Assembly (NCBI RefSeq): GCF_018687455.1
Contig: NZ_CP061291.1
Coordinates: forward strand, 1,426,001 to 1,490,000
Source of the DNA: Polynucleobacter sp. TSB-Sco08W16
Lineage (GTDB): Bacteria; Pseudomonadota; Gammaproteobacteria; Burkholderiales; Burkholderiaceae
Direction: 5' to 3'
DNA length: 64,000 nt
Notes under the pieces: generated by a model
Told to the model about the DNA's origin: nothing
Databases searched by the model: none
What the model saw: only the letters and a program-made list of their open reading frames with translations
Shown here: in pieces, positions 50,091-57,870 of the stretch
Layout: the number at the start of each line of letters is the position of its first letter
Position numbering within the stretch: position 1 is the first letter of the stretch
Translations under genes and position numbers: made by a program

Positions 50091-50852
50091 TTAGAGGTGT
50101 CGACCACCATCAACCACTATTCGGGTTCCTGTTGAAAATCTTAACCGGGTTGCGCAAGCTTCAATCGCAGCCGCAACATCATCAGGGGTGCCAATACGCT
50201 TTAATGGGGTTGTTGCTGCAGTTTTATCATTGAAGTCGGCTCCACGTCCCGGTACAAAACCAGAATCCACTACACCTGGAGACACGCATAAGACGCGTAT
50301 CTCCGGCGCTAAAACTTTTGCTAAAGACTCACTCACAATATCAAGACTTGCCTTAGCAGCGACATAAGCAAGATTACTGCCAACACCAGTGAAGCCAGCA
50401 ATTGAAGAGACATTCACAACCAATCCATCGCCATTTGCCTTTAGCAGCTGCTGAAATGCCCTAATCGAAGCAAAAACCCCTCGAAAGTTGGCCTTCAACA
50501 CCTCATCAATTAAGTCATCTGTTAATGCATCTAAATCTGCAGCTGGGACTGGTTTTGTAAAGCCTGCTGAGTTCACCAAGATATCGCATCTACCCACACG
50601 TTTTTCCACTTCTTTTGCTGCGGCAATTAAAGTGGCCGAATCCGTAATTGAAGCATTCAAGCAAAATTGTTTGCCAGGAGGCAATTGCTTGATCTGCTCG
50701 ACCTCCTTTTCAAGGGAATGTCGCCCAATCAATACACAAGTTGCACCTAATTTAGCCAATCGTTTGGCCGTAGCAAATCCGACAGCGCCATTGCCGCCAA
50801 TAATTACCGCAACCTTGCCATTTAATTCATCTACTGATTGAAAGGAACTCAT
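50091..50852 (-). CDS. Short-chain dehydrogenase/reductase (catabolic operon)
   Basis: SDR of 253 residues. Cofactor motif VIIGGNGAVGFATAKRL, NSAG motif at about residue 92, and catalytic NVSSIAGFTGVGSNLAYVAAKASLD (Ser and YxxxK). The C-terminal SGVTFD-like end TGTRIVVDGGRHL is complete. It lies between FAH and the enolase-superfamily gene. Likely an oxidation step of the same pathway; substrate unknown. Confidence 0.88.
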   Translation of the reverse strand: MSSFQSVDELNGKVAVIIGGNGAVGFATAKRLAKLGATCVLIGRHSLEKEVEQIKQLPPGKQFCLNASITDSATLIAAAKEVEKRVGRCDILVNSAGFTKPVPAADLDALTDDLIDEVLKANFRGVFASIRAFQQLLKANGDGLVVNVSSIAGFTGVGSNLAYVAAKASLDIVSESLAKVLAPEIRVLCVSPGVVDSGFVPGRGADFNDKTAATTPLKRIGTPDDVAAAIEACATRLRFSTGTRIVVDGGRHL

Positions 50853-50876
50853 TGCTCTCCCGGGTGATAGCTAACA

Positions 50877-52046
50877 CTAAACAATATTGCGCATGATTTC
50901 ATAAAGGGCATTTTGTCCTTCAAAACCGATGCCAGGCCGCTCGGATAAATTGATTTTTCCATTAGCAACTCGAGAATCGTCTGCAAATCCTGCAAAGACT
51001 CCGAATGTTCCTGGATATGCTTCACATCCACCCAAACCAAAGCCAGCAACAATTGCCAATGTCATTTGATTGCCTCCATGAGGGAAAATGGAATGTCTTC
51101 CCCAGCCACGATCCTCTAGCATTTTCAATGTTCTACTAAATTGAACGATTCCATAGGACTGTGGAATGTCAATTTGAATAATGTCAGTCTCCTTACGTAA
51201 GCCACCGAACTGAACGAGATTACGGATGTCTTGTGTTGAAAAGAGATTCTCTCCAGTTCCTATCGGCGCTGAATAGATGTCAACAATTTCTGCAAGTAAG
51301 GCAAAATCTAGCGGATCGGTAGGCTCCTCAAACCAACGCAGTTGGTAAGGTTGTAGGGCTTTAGCGTAAGCAATTGCACGCTCTGGACTCAGCCCCGCAT
51401 TAGCATCAACTGCCAAATTTTGCCCTCCCCCAACAATCTTCAAGGAAGCCTCTACTCGGGCAATATCCTCTTCTATAGGAGCGCCACCAACCTTGATTTT
51501 CATGGTGGTGTAACCCTGATCAAGTCGACTCTGAATCTCCTCCAATAACTGAGGGATTCCTTTATTGGGTGCGTACCACCCACCGCCTACATAGCAAGGA
51601 ATCTCTTTGCGCACTTTTCCGCCAGAAAACTGGTTTGCCAAGGTGACATGCAATGGCAGGCCTTCAATCTTTGCAACCGCATCCCAAATGGCAACCTCAA
51701 TAGTTCCAACTGCTACAGATCTCTCCGTATGTCCACCTGGTTTTTCTCGCTGCATCATGCAGCTTAGTATTTTTTCAGGATCTAAATTATTACCTGCATC
51801 ATTTAATAGGGATTCGGGATTGGCTTTCATAATGCGTGGAATCAAACGATCCCGCATTTGCGCACCACAGGCATAGCGCCCTGTAGAGTTAAAGGCAAAT
51901 CCAATTATGGGCTTACCATCGCGAATCACATCCGTTATCACCGCCACTACTGATGTAGTCATCTCACTAAAATCAAATACCGCATTGCGGATACTTGAAT
52001 TCAAGGGTATCGCAACTTCTCTAATGTCTACGATTCTCACTGGCAC
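50877..52046 (-). CDS. Mandelate racemase/muconate lactonizing enzyme superfamily protein
   Basis: Enolase-superfamily dehydratase or racemase, 389 residues. The base pair K-x-K is in YTTMKIKVGG, metal ligands are D in LAVDANAG, E in WFEEPTDP and E in GTGENLFS, and the general His is in SIFPHGGNQ. This pattern is that of the mandelate racemase subgroup (acid-sugar dehydratase-like). No sugar-specific neighbour genes are present, so the substrate is open. Part of the six-gene operon. Confidence 0.88.
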   Translation of the reverse strand: MPVRIVDIREVAIPLNSSIRNAVFDFSEMTTSVVAVITDVIRDGKPIIGFAFNSTGRYACGAQMRDRLIPRIMKANPESLLNDAGNNLDPEKILSCMMQREKPGGHTERSVAVGTIEVAIWDAVAKIEGLPLHVTLANQFSGGKVRKEIPCYVGGGWYAPNKGIPQLLEEIQSRLDQGYTTMKIKVGGAPIEEDIARVEASLKIVGGGQNLAVDANAGLSPERAIAYAKALQPYQLRWFEEPTDPLDFALLAEIVDIYSAPIGTGENLFSTQDIRNLVQFGGLRKETDIIQIDIPQSYGIVQFSRTLKMLEDRGWGRHSIFPHGGNQMTLAIVAGFGLGGCEAYPGTFGVFAGFADDSRVANGKINLSERPGIGFEGQNALYEIMRNIV

Positions 52047-52057
52047 CTTTCTAAAGC

Positions 52058-53032
52058 TTAGTCAATTCGGATATTGGCATTCTTAATTACCTGACTCCAT
52101 TTAGGAATCTCGGTGCTTAAGATCTTTTCATAACGGGGTCCTGATGCAAAAGACGGATCAATTCCTAAATTGACGAGTCGCTGATTCACATCGGGACGCT
52201 TAACTGCTTCATTTATAGCCTTTGCAAGTTTCTCGGTAATTTCATTAGACATCCCCGCAGGCGCCATTACTCCCCAATAACCAATTACCGTTGCTTGCGC
52301 AAGACCCAATTCAGAGAGGGTTGGCACATTAGGCAACACAGGTGAGCGATTCTCTCCTGTAACCGCTAAGGCAATTAATTGCCCTGACTTGATGTATTGC
52401 GCTACAGGCCCAATACTACTGAACATCATTGGCACCTGACCCCCCAGTAAATCAACAACTGCAGGACCAGTGCCTTTATAAGGAATATGCACAATATCAA
52501 CACGAGCAACTTGTTTAAATAACTCACCAGCCAAATGCGTCATCGTTCCATTTCCGCCCGATGCATAGTTCAAAGTACCTGGCTTACTCTTAGCCAAAGC
52601 AATCAGGGCTTTTAAATCTCGAACCGGCACCGATGAATTTACGACAATCACCGAAGCCGCTGTTCCAACAAGAGCTACTGGCTGAAGGTCTTTGAAGGTA
52701 TCGTAGGGCAATGCTGGAAATAAGCTGGGATTACTAATTAATGCCTGATCTGCCATGAGCAGCGTATAGCCATCAGGCTGTGCTTTTGCGACTACATCAG
52801 TTGCAATTGAACTCCCGCCGCCGCCACGATTTTCAACAACTACTTGCTTGCCCAGTATTTCAGATAATTGCGGGGACAAAGTGCGCGCAACTCCATCAGT
52901 CAGACCGCCGGGTGCATAACCTACCATCAAGCGGATTGATTTATCTGGATAGCTTTGGGCGCTCACAAAGTGCGTGGATCCCAGAAAAAACAGAGTACAA
53001 ATACAAGCTAATGAGCGCAATAAAGCCTTCAT
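52058..53032 (-). CDS. Bug family (TctC-like) periplasmic solute-binding protein
   Basis: Secreted receptor of 324 residues with signal peptide (residues 1-25, ending HFVSA). Motif SYPDKSIRLMVGYAPGGLTD, VVENRGGGGSSIATDVVAKA and ENRSPVLPNVPTLSELG are typical. It is embedded in the catabolic operon, 11 bases from the enolase-superfamily gene and nine from the cupin gene, so it is the likely import receptor of the pathway substrate. Confidence 0.9.
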   Translation of the reverse strand: MKALLRSLACICTLFFLGSTHFVSAQSYPDKSIRLMVGYAPGGLTDGVARTLSPQLSEILGKQVVVENRGGGGSSIATDVVAKAQPDGYTLLMADQALISNPSLFPALPYDTFKDLQPVALVGTAASVIVVNSSVPVRDLKALIALAKSKPGTLNYASGGNGTMTHLAGELFKQVARVDIVHIPYKGTGPAVVDLLGGQVPMMFSSIGPVAQYIKSGQLIALAVTGENRSPVLPNVPTLSELGLAQATVIGYWGVMAPAGMSNEITEKLAKAINEAVKRPDVNQRLVNLGIDPSFASGPRYEKILSTEIPKWSQVIKNANIRID

Positions 53033-53040
53033 GATTTACC

Positions 53041-53613
53041 TTAAAAGTGTTTCTGAATCTCAGGATCAAACTTGCCATCAATCAACACAAAAAGCATTTT
53101 GCAAGGCTTACCGGAGCGATTACTCCAAGCATGATTTGTCCCTCTTTCTACCAAGAAGTCACCTTGCTTCATGAGACGCTCCTCTTTATCTAATACAAGA
53201 TAAATTTCACCCTCAAGCACCACCGCATAATCTACCGTTTCAGTGCGATGCATGAGAGGATGGGCGCCAGCCTCATAGGTCGAGGCCTTATTGGTACCCA
53301 TGGAGCCAAAGACACTTTTCGCTTCATTTTGAGCCAATTTATGAAGCCACTCGCCCTCAGGACCAAATTCAATAATTCTTACAACAGTGCCATTTTTTGG
53401 GGGCTCTAATTGCAATGGGCGTGAAGTAGTATCCGGTGAATTATCAATCGGAGTTGGCATTGCATCGGTATGCCACAAATTGGTTAAATAAAATCCAACT
53501 CTTAGGGGATTTGAATGGACCGAGGGGGCCGCACCATCGTGCGTAACGACGGCATTCCCCTCAGCATCATGACCTGTAACAATGCGACGAACGTAGCCTT
53601 TTGGGTGCTCCAT
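53041..53613 (-). CDS. Cupin domain protein of the catabolic operon
   Basis: Protein of 190 residues with a C-terminal cupin (MHRTETVDYAVVLEGEIYLVLDKEERLMKQGD and RGTNHAWSNRSGKPCKMLFVL). The N-terminal part (VRRIVTGHDAEGNAVVTHDG) matches a group of cupins found with mandelate-racemase and BKACE genes. Metal ligands are reduced compared with dioxygenases, so an isomerase or binding role is possible. Nine bases separate it from the Bug gene and the BKACE gene. Confidence 0.84.
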   Translation of the reverse strand: MEHPKGYVRRIVTGHDAEGNAVVTHDGAAPSVHSNPLRVGFYLTNLWHTDAMPTPIDNSPDTTSRPLQLEPPKNGTVVRIIEFGPEGEWLHKLAQNEAKSVFGSMGTNKASTYEAGAHPLMHRTETVDYAVVLEGEIYLVLDKEERLMKQGDFLVERGTNHAWSNRSGKPCKMLFVLIDGKFDPEIQKHF

Positions 53614-53621
53614 TGTTGCCT

Positions 53622-54506
53622 CTATGAATTGGTTTTCTTGAGACCCAGCATCGCTCGCGCCTCGTTGGATGAAGCTAATTCACCACCCATATCCCTCAGA
53701 ATACGATGAGCACGCTCAACTAATTGAGCATTACTTTCGCAGAGCACGCCTTTTTCAAGGTAAATATTGTCTTCCATGCCAACTCGAACATGTCCGCCAT
53801 AGAGCCATGCTTGTGCAACGATCGGAAATTCAGCGCGACTAATACCAAATGCCGCCCATTGAGCACCCGCAGGCAGTTGATCTCGCATATAAAGCAGAGT
53901 TGCAGGATCAGTATTGAGACCGTATTTCACACCCATGACAAAGGTATACAAACCCGGACCCTCAAGCGTACCATCTTTAAATAAATCTTTTGCTAAATTC
54001 AAATCCCCAGTATCAAAGATCTCCAACTCAGGCATTACGCCTGCATCTCTGATTACTTTTGCCATCTTACGGACGTTAGAGGGCGTATTCATCACCACGT
54101 CTGGACCAGAATTCATTGTGTTCAAGTCTAAAGAGCAAATATCAGGCCTTAGTTTTGCAATATGCTCTACGCGCTTTAGCGGGTCACATAAGGTGGTGCC
54201 AGGGGCAAATAACTTAGGATCACCTTCGGTTGGCACATATCTACCGCCAGGGCCTGTTGTTAAATTAATAATGAGCTCTTTATTGTGTTTTTGAATAAGC
54301 TGAATAACCTCGGCATAATGATCCACTTCCATGGATGGCTTGCCGGTATCTGGGTGGCGTACATGGATATGGACTACTGCAGCCCCTGCATCAGCCGCGC
54401 CCAAGCAAGAATCAGCAATTTGCTGCGGCGTTATAGGGAGATAAGGGGTCATCTCTGGTTTTGTTAAATTCCCTGTTACTGCACATGTCAAAATTGTTTT
54501 GCTCAT
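53622..54506 (-). CDS. Beta-keto acid cleavage enzyme (BKACE, DUF849)
   Basis: Zinc-dependent enzyme of 294 residues that condenses a beta-keto acid with acetyl-CoA in known members (3-keto-5-aminohexanoate cleavage type). It starts MSKTILTCAVTGNLTKPEMTPYLP and carries the zinc motif AAVVHIHVRHPDTG (HxH), with the later GHVRVGMEDNIYLEKG as the catalytic and CoA region. First gene of the operon; divergent from the TetR-type regulator by only about 45 bases. Confidence 0.9.
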   Translation of the reverse strand: MSKTILTCAVTGNLTKPEMTPYLPITPQQIADSCLGAADAGAAVVHIHVRHPDTGKPSMEVDHYAEVIQLIQKHNKELIINLTTGPGGRYVPTEGDPKLFAPGTTLCDPLKRVEHIAKLRPDICSLDLNTMNSGPDVVMNTPSNVRKMAKVIRDAGVMPELEIFDTGDLNLAKDLFKDGTLEGPGLYTFVMGVKYGLNTDPATLLYMRDQLPAGAQWAAFGISRAEFPIVAQAWLYGGHVRVGMEDNIYLEKGVLCESNAQLVERAHRILRDMGGELASSNEARAMLGLKKTNS

Positions 54507-54551
54507 CGCATTTCCTTTTGTTAAAGTGATTTGAAATTAATTAAAAAAATA

Positions 54552-55211
54552 ATGGTTAAAAAAGTACGTCCTCATTCAAGCAATACCACTGCCGTGCGTT
54601 TGCTCGACATTGCAGAAGCCCTGTTTTCTGAACATGGCTATGCCATGACTACGGTGCGCGATATTGCAACCCGCGCAAAAGTAAATCAGGCATTGATTAA
54701 TTACCATTTTCAAAATAAAAAGGGTTTGTTTAACGCCGTATTTGAGCGACGCGCCAGCATTATTCTGGAAGAACGCAACACGCTCTTGAGCGAAGCTAAA
54801 ACAAGAGCCAAAAATAAACCGATACCTTTGCGCGAATTGATATACGCATTTATCTACCCCCCATTGCGGATGGCAAATGAAGATAAAGGCGGAAAAAGCT
54901 TTGTAAAGCTGCAAGCACGACTTCATAACGAACCAAAAAGTATTGAAAACGCTTTGCGATCAAAGCTATATGACAAAACCAGCCTACGCTTTATGGAGGA
55001 GTTGAAAATAACTCTTCCTAAATTAAGTGCAGAATCCATTTCCTGGCGCCTAATTTTTGTCATGGGTCTATATTTGTATGTAGCGTCCAATACTGGTCGC
55101 ATAGAAGTGATCTCAAAAGGTCGATGTAAAGGAGGAAACCTCACGCAAGCTATCCCTGAAATTTTGGATTTTTGCGAACAAGGTTTCTTAGCTCCTCCTA
55201 CTCAACCTTAG
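54552..55211 (+). CDS. TetR/AcrR family transcriptional regulator
   Basis: DNA-binding repressor of about 219 residues. The N-terminal helix-turn-helix is LLDIAEALFSEHGYAMTTVRDIATRAKVNQALINYHFQNKKGLFNAVF, fully typical of TetR. The rest is a helical ligand-binding domain. The start is likely the ATG at 54552 (MVKKVRP); a TTG at 54531 would add seven residues. Its gene is divergent from the BKACE operon and convergent with the Bug gene at 55198, and could control either group. No ribosome site is evident. Confidence 0.9.
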   Translation: MVKKVRPHSSNTTAVRLLDIAEALFSEHGYAMTTVRDIATRAKVNQALINYHFQNKKGLFNAVFERRASIILEERNTLLSEAKTRAKNKPIPLRELIYAFIYPPLRMANEDKGGKSFVKLQARLHNEPKSIENALRSKLYDKTSLRFMEELKITLPKLSAESISWRLIFVMGLYLYVASNTGRIEVISKGRCKGGNLTQAIPEILDFCEQGFLAPPTQP

Positions 55212-56193
55212 CCCCCAGCGCTTTAACAATAGCCGACCAGCGGGTAACTTCCTCACCCATGTATTCATTGGTCTGCTGAAGATTTCCGCCCATCACAACC
55301 AAACCAGCCTTATCCATCTGCTCCCTGACATCAGGCATCTGCAGAACTGTATTGACCGCTTGATTCATCTTCAGAACAATGTCATTAGGTGTTTTGATTG
55401 GGGCCATCATTGCAGACCAGGTGTAATCCTTAATCTGCGGATATCCTAATTCAACTAAGGTAGGGACATCTGGCAAGTTAGGAGAGCGCTTCTCACTGGA
55501 AATTGCTAAGATGCGCACTTTTCCTTGTTTAGAAAACTGGTACACGCCAGCTACTGCTGTACAAGCAATAGGAGTCTCACCACCTACTACAGCCATTGAA
55601 GCAGGGCCAGCACCTTTGTACGGAATGTGATTAATATCTTGCTTCCATTGCAAGCGAAATACATTTTCACAAGTTAAATGTGGCGTTGTTCCATAACCTG
55701 GGCTTGAATACGATAATTTATTCTTAGCCGAATACTCTTTAAGTTCAGCCAATGTTTTTACTGGAACAGATTCATTCACACTAATAACATTAGCCTGAGT
55801 GGAAACGAATACTACTGGCACAAAATTCTTTTCCGGACTATAACCTGCTGCCGCGCCATACAGCGCTGGATTTACCGCAAAAGCTGCAGAATTCACCAAA
55901 AAGGTGTAGCCGTCGGGAGGAGAATTCGCTACTACCTGCGCGGCAACGTTGCCCCCTGCACCTGCCTTATTTTCAATAAAAACAGACTGCTTCAGGAGTT
56001 CACCTAGCTTCGGCGCAATGATACGAGCGGTCATATCTGTTGGCCCGCCAGGAGGAAATCCGACAACCAATTTGATAGGTTTGTCAGGATAAGCCCCCAT
56101 AGCGTTCATTGCCAACAGGCTAAGACCACCAATCAGCCCGAGCCGCAGTACCTTATAGAAATAACTGTATACGTCGCAAACAGAAATGCGCAT
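55198..56193 (-). CDS. Bug family (TctC-like) periplasmic solute-binding protein
   Basis: Secreted receptor of about 331 residues. A signal peptide with long basic start (ending MNAMGA) precedes AYPDKPIKLVVGFPPGGPTDMTARI. The ENKAGAGGNVAAQVVAN and RSPNLPDVPTLVELG stretches are family signatures. The ATG at 56193 is preceded by GGAGACAAA, a better start than 56211. It follows the cyclase gene by 44 bases and forms an operon with it. Its stop overlaps the TetR gene end by 14 bases on the opposite strand. Confidence 0.88.
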   Translation of the reverse strand: MRISVCDVYSYFYKVLRLGLIGGLSLLAMNAMGAYPDKPIKLVVGFPPGGPTDMTARIIAPKLGELLKQSVFIENKAGAGGNVAAQVVANSPPDGYTFLVNSAAFAVNPALYGAAAGYSPEKNFVPVVFVSTQANVISVNESVPVKTLAELKEYSAKNKLSYSSPGYGTTPHLTCENVFRLQWKQDINHIPYKGAGPASMAVVGGETPIACTAVAGVYQFSKQGKVRILAISSEKRSPNLPDVPTLVELGYPQIKDYTWSAMMAPIKTPNDIVLKMNQAVNTVLQMPDVREQMDKAGLVVMGGNLQQTNEYMGEEVTRWSAIVKALGAKVE

Positions 56194-56237
56194 TTTGTCT
56201 CCAATCCACATGTATGGAATTTTTTGGCCTAAGGCTC

Positions 56238-57203
56238 TTATTTAATTGCTAACGGGTTAGTCGGCGAACCAACAGCCCCAGTAATTGGAATGGCAGGGGC
56301 GACAAACATAAATTCATAAATGCCATCTGCTAAGCAGTCATCAGCGATGTCTTTCAAATAAAAAATTTCGCCCATCGTCATGCCCATAATTGGAATGGTG
56401 ATCCAATGCCATGGTTGATTGATGCCAGCCTCAGATTCATTTGGACGAACCTCGCACCCCCAGGTGTCGCTAGCTAATGCTGCCAACTCGGTACGCTGAA
56501 TCCACTCAAGAGTTTCAAATGCAAATCCAGGAGCATCACCACCAGGATATCCATCCCAGCTTCCGGATTTAATTTTTTCTTCCATCTGACCAGTACGAAC
56601 AATGATGTAATCGCCGCGCTTAATTTCGATACCCTGCTTCTTGGCGGTGTCATCTAAGTCCTGACAGGTAATACCGTAACCATCAGGCAAGCAATCCATC
56701 CCTTTAGCTCTTGCTACATCGAGCAAGATGCCTCGCCCAACCATCTTGGCTTTCGTTTTTTCGATACCGCATTTTGCTGCACCAGCTGAAGAGACTTCAC
56801 GGCAATCGTAGCCGTTATACATGTAGTTTTCATAAAAGACATGTCCCAATCCATCCCATTGGGTACCGCATTGAAGAGGCATCACAACCATATCGTCAGC
56901 AGCACGAATGCCACGTTTATCCAATACACCCGCATAGGCATCTGTTCCTGTACGGAGCATGGTGTGCACAGGATTAATGCGTCCCATGGATGGATATTTT
57001 GTCTTAGCTCCTTGAGGGCCATTGCTATCAAAATTGAGAGCCAATGAAATCACTTTGCCCTTACGAACCAATTGTGCTGCCGAGACAATGTCTTCTGGAC
57101 TAGTGAAATTCAGAGTTCCAATCTCGTCATCTGGTCCCCACTTACCCCAATTTTTATATTTTTCTGAAGCTGCCGTTAAATCAGCGCGATTAATTTTTTT
57201 CAT
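56238..57203 (-). CDS. Cyclase family protein (kynurenine formamidase superfamily)
   Basis: Metal-dependent hydrolase/cyclase of about 321 residues. The family motif H-x-G-T-H-x-D-x-x-x-H appears as QCGTQWDGLGH, in which both the first and the middle His are Gln; the long subfamily with GTQWD is known to carry this change. DYIIVRTGQMEEK and the later metal-binding region are intact. The ATG at 57203 has GGAG four to six bases upstream; ATG 57212 is an alternative. It lies in front of a Bug gene. Substrate may be a lactone or amide. Confidence 0.83.
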   Translation of the reverse strand: MKKINRADLTAASEKYKNWGKWGPDDEIGTLNFTSPEDIVSAAQLVRKGKVISLALNFDSNGPQGAKTKYPSMGRINPVHTMLRTGTDAYAGVLDKRGIRAADDMVVMPLQCGTQWDGLGHVFYENYMYNGYDCREVSSAGAAKCGIEKTKAKMVGRGILLDVARAKGMDCLPDGYGITCQDLDDTAKKQGIEIKRGDYIIVRTGQMEEKIKSGSWDGYPGGDAPGFAFETLEWIQRTELAALASDTWGCEVRPNESEAGINQPWHWITIPIMGMTMGEIFYLKDIADDCLADGIYEFMFVAPAIPITGAVGSPTNPLAIK

Positions 57204-57228
57204 TGTCTCCATGCCTTATTTAAGTTTT

Positions 57229-57246
57229 ATTAAACACTTGTTTAAT
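57229..57246. promoter_or_regulatory. Perfect 18-bp palindrome upstream of the cyclase-Bug operon
   Basis: ATTAAACA-CT-TGTTTAAT: perfect 8-bp arms with a 2-bp centre, 17-26 bases upstream of the cyclase start. Such arms are typical operator sites of TetR-family repressors. Nearest TetR gene: 54552-55211. Confidence 0.65.
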
Positions 57247-57310
57247 TTATCGAGGAACGGCAATTGTGTCAATAGCCGATATCAATTACTTAATTCTTGA
57301 GCGACACAGA

Positions 57311-57346
57311 TAGAAAAATGACCTAGGAGTTTTTTCCTAAGTCATT
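57311..57346 (-). terminator. Rho-independent terminator of the exonuclease-DASH-BLUF operon
   Basis: Twelve-pair stem AATGACTTAGGA / TCCTAGGTCATT (one G-T pair) with loop AAAAAC, followed by TTTTTCTA, on the minus strand. It ends about 70 bases after the BLUF stop at 57417 and precedes the palindrome of the next operon. Confidence 0.88.
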
Positions 57347-57416
57347 GATTTTGCTAAAGGGTTTACTAGATTGAAGTCTAATCAGTAAAGCAAATACCGA
57401 TGAATACCCAGTCTTC

Positions 57417-57815
57417 TTAACCGCTATCTCTCAAGGCAATTAATAATGGGTGACCTACCGGAAACTCAATATCCTCAACCGCAGCACTCACTTCTGGCAG
57501 GGTTTTGGCAATCTCTTCACTTCCTTGAAAAACCATGGTCCATTTACTAAAGCTTCGCTCGCTAATGGGCTTGGCCTCAATTAAGCGAACATTTTTATGT
57601 CGGCCATCTTTTTGAATTTTTTGCCACAAGGCTTCGATATCTTTTTCCGCCCCTTCAATCACTTGACCAAATTTATTATTCTCATAAATCAGCGCTCCAG
57701 TGATGCCCAGGGCTTGGTTATTCGAATATGAGTGATATAAAAGACGCATCAAACCCAAAAAAGACATATTTTGAGCTGGTTCACTTACATAAGTTAATTC
57801 GATTAGCTGAGACAT
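57417..57815 (-). CDS. BLUF domain blue-light photoreceptor
   Basis: Stand-alone FAD-binding photoreceptor of 132 residues. All residues needed for the BLUF photocycle are in place when aligned with AppA: Y9, N33, Q51 (FGQVIEG), W92 and M94, with exactly the same spacing as Y21, N45, Q63, W104 and M106. The core ALGITGALIYENNKFGQ and the RSFSKWTMVF segment are unmistakable. No output domain is fused, so it acts through a partner protein. It is the last gene of an operon behind a DASH cryptochrome and a nuclease; the gap to the DASH stop is 55 bases. Confidence 0.95.
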   Translation of the reverse strand: MSQLIELTYVSEPAQNMSFLGLMRLLYHSYSNNQALGITGALIYENNKFGQVIEGAEKDIEALWQKIQKDGRHKNVRLIEAKPISERSFSKWTMVFQGSEEIAKTLPEVSAAVEDIEFPVGHPLLIALRDSG

Positions 57816-57870
57816 TCGCTAATACTAGAGAGCTCACATGTCAATTGCTCTAGGCATTTACCCCAGCGTA

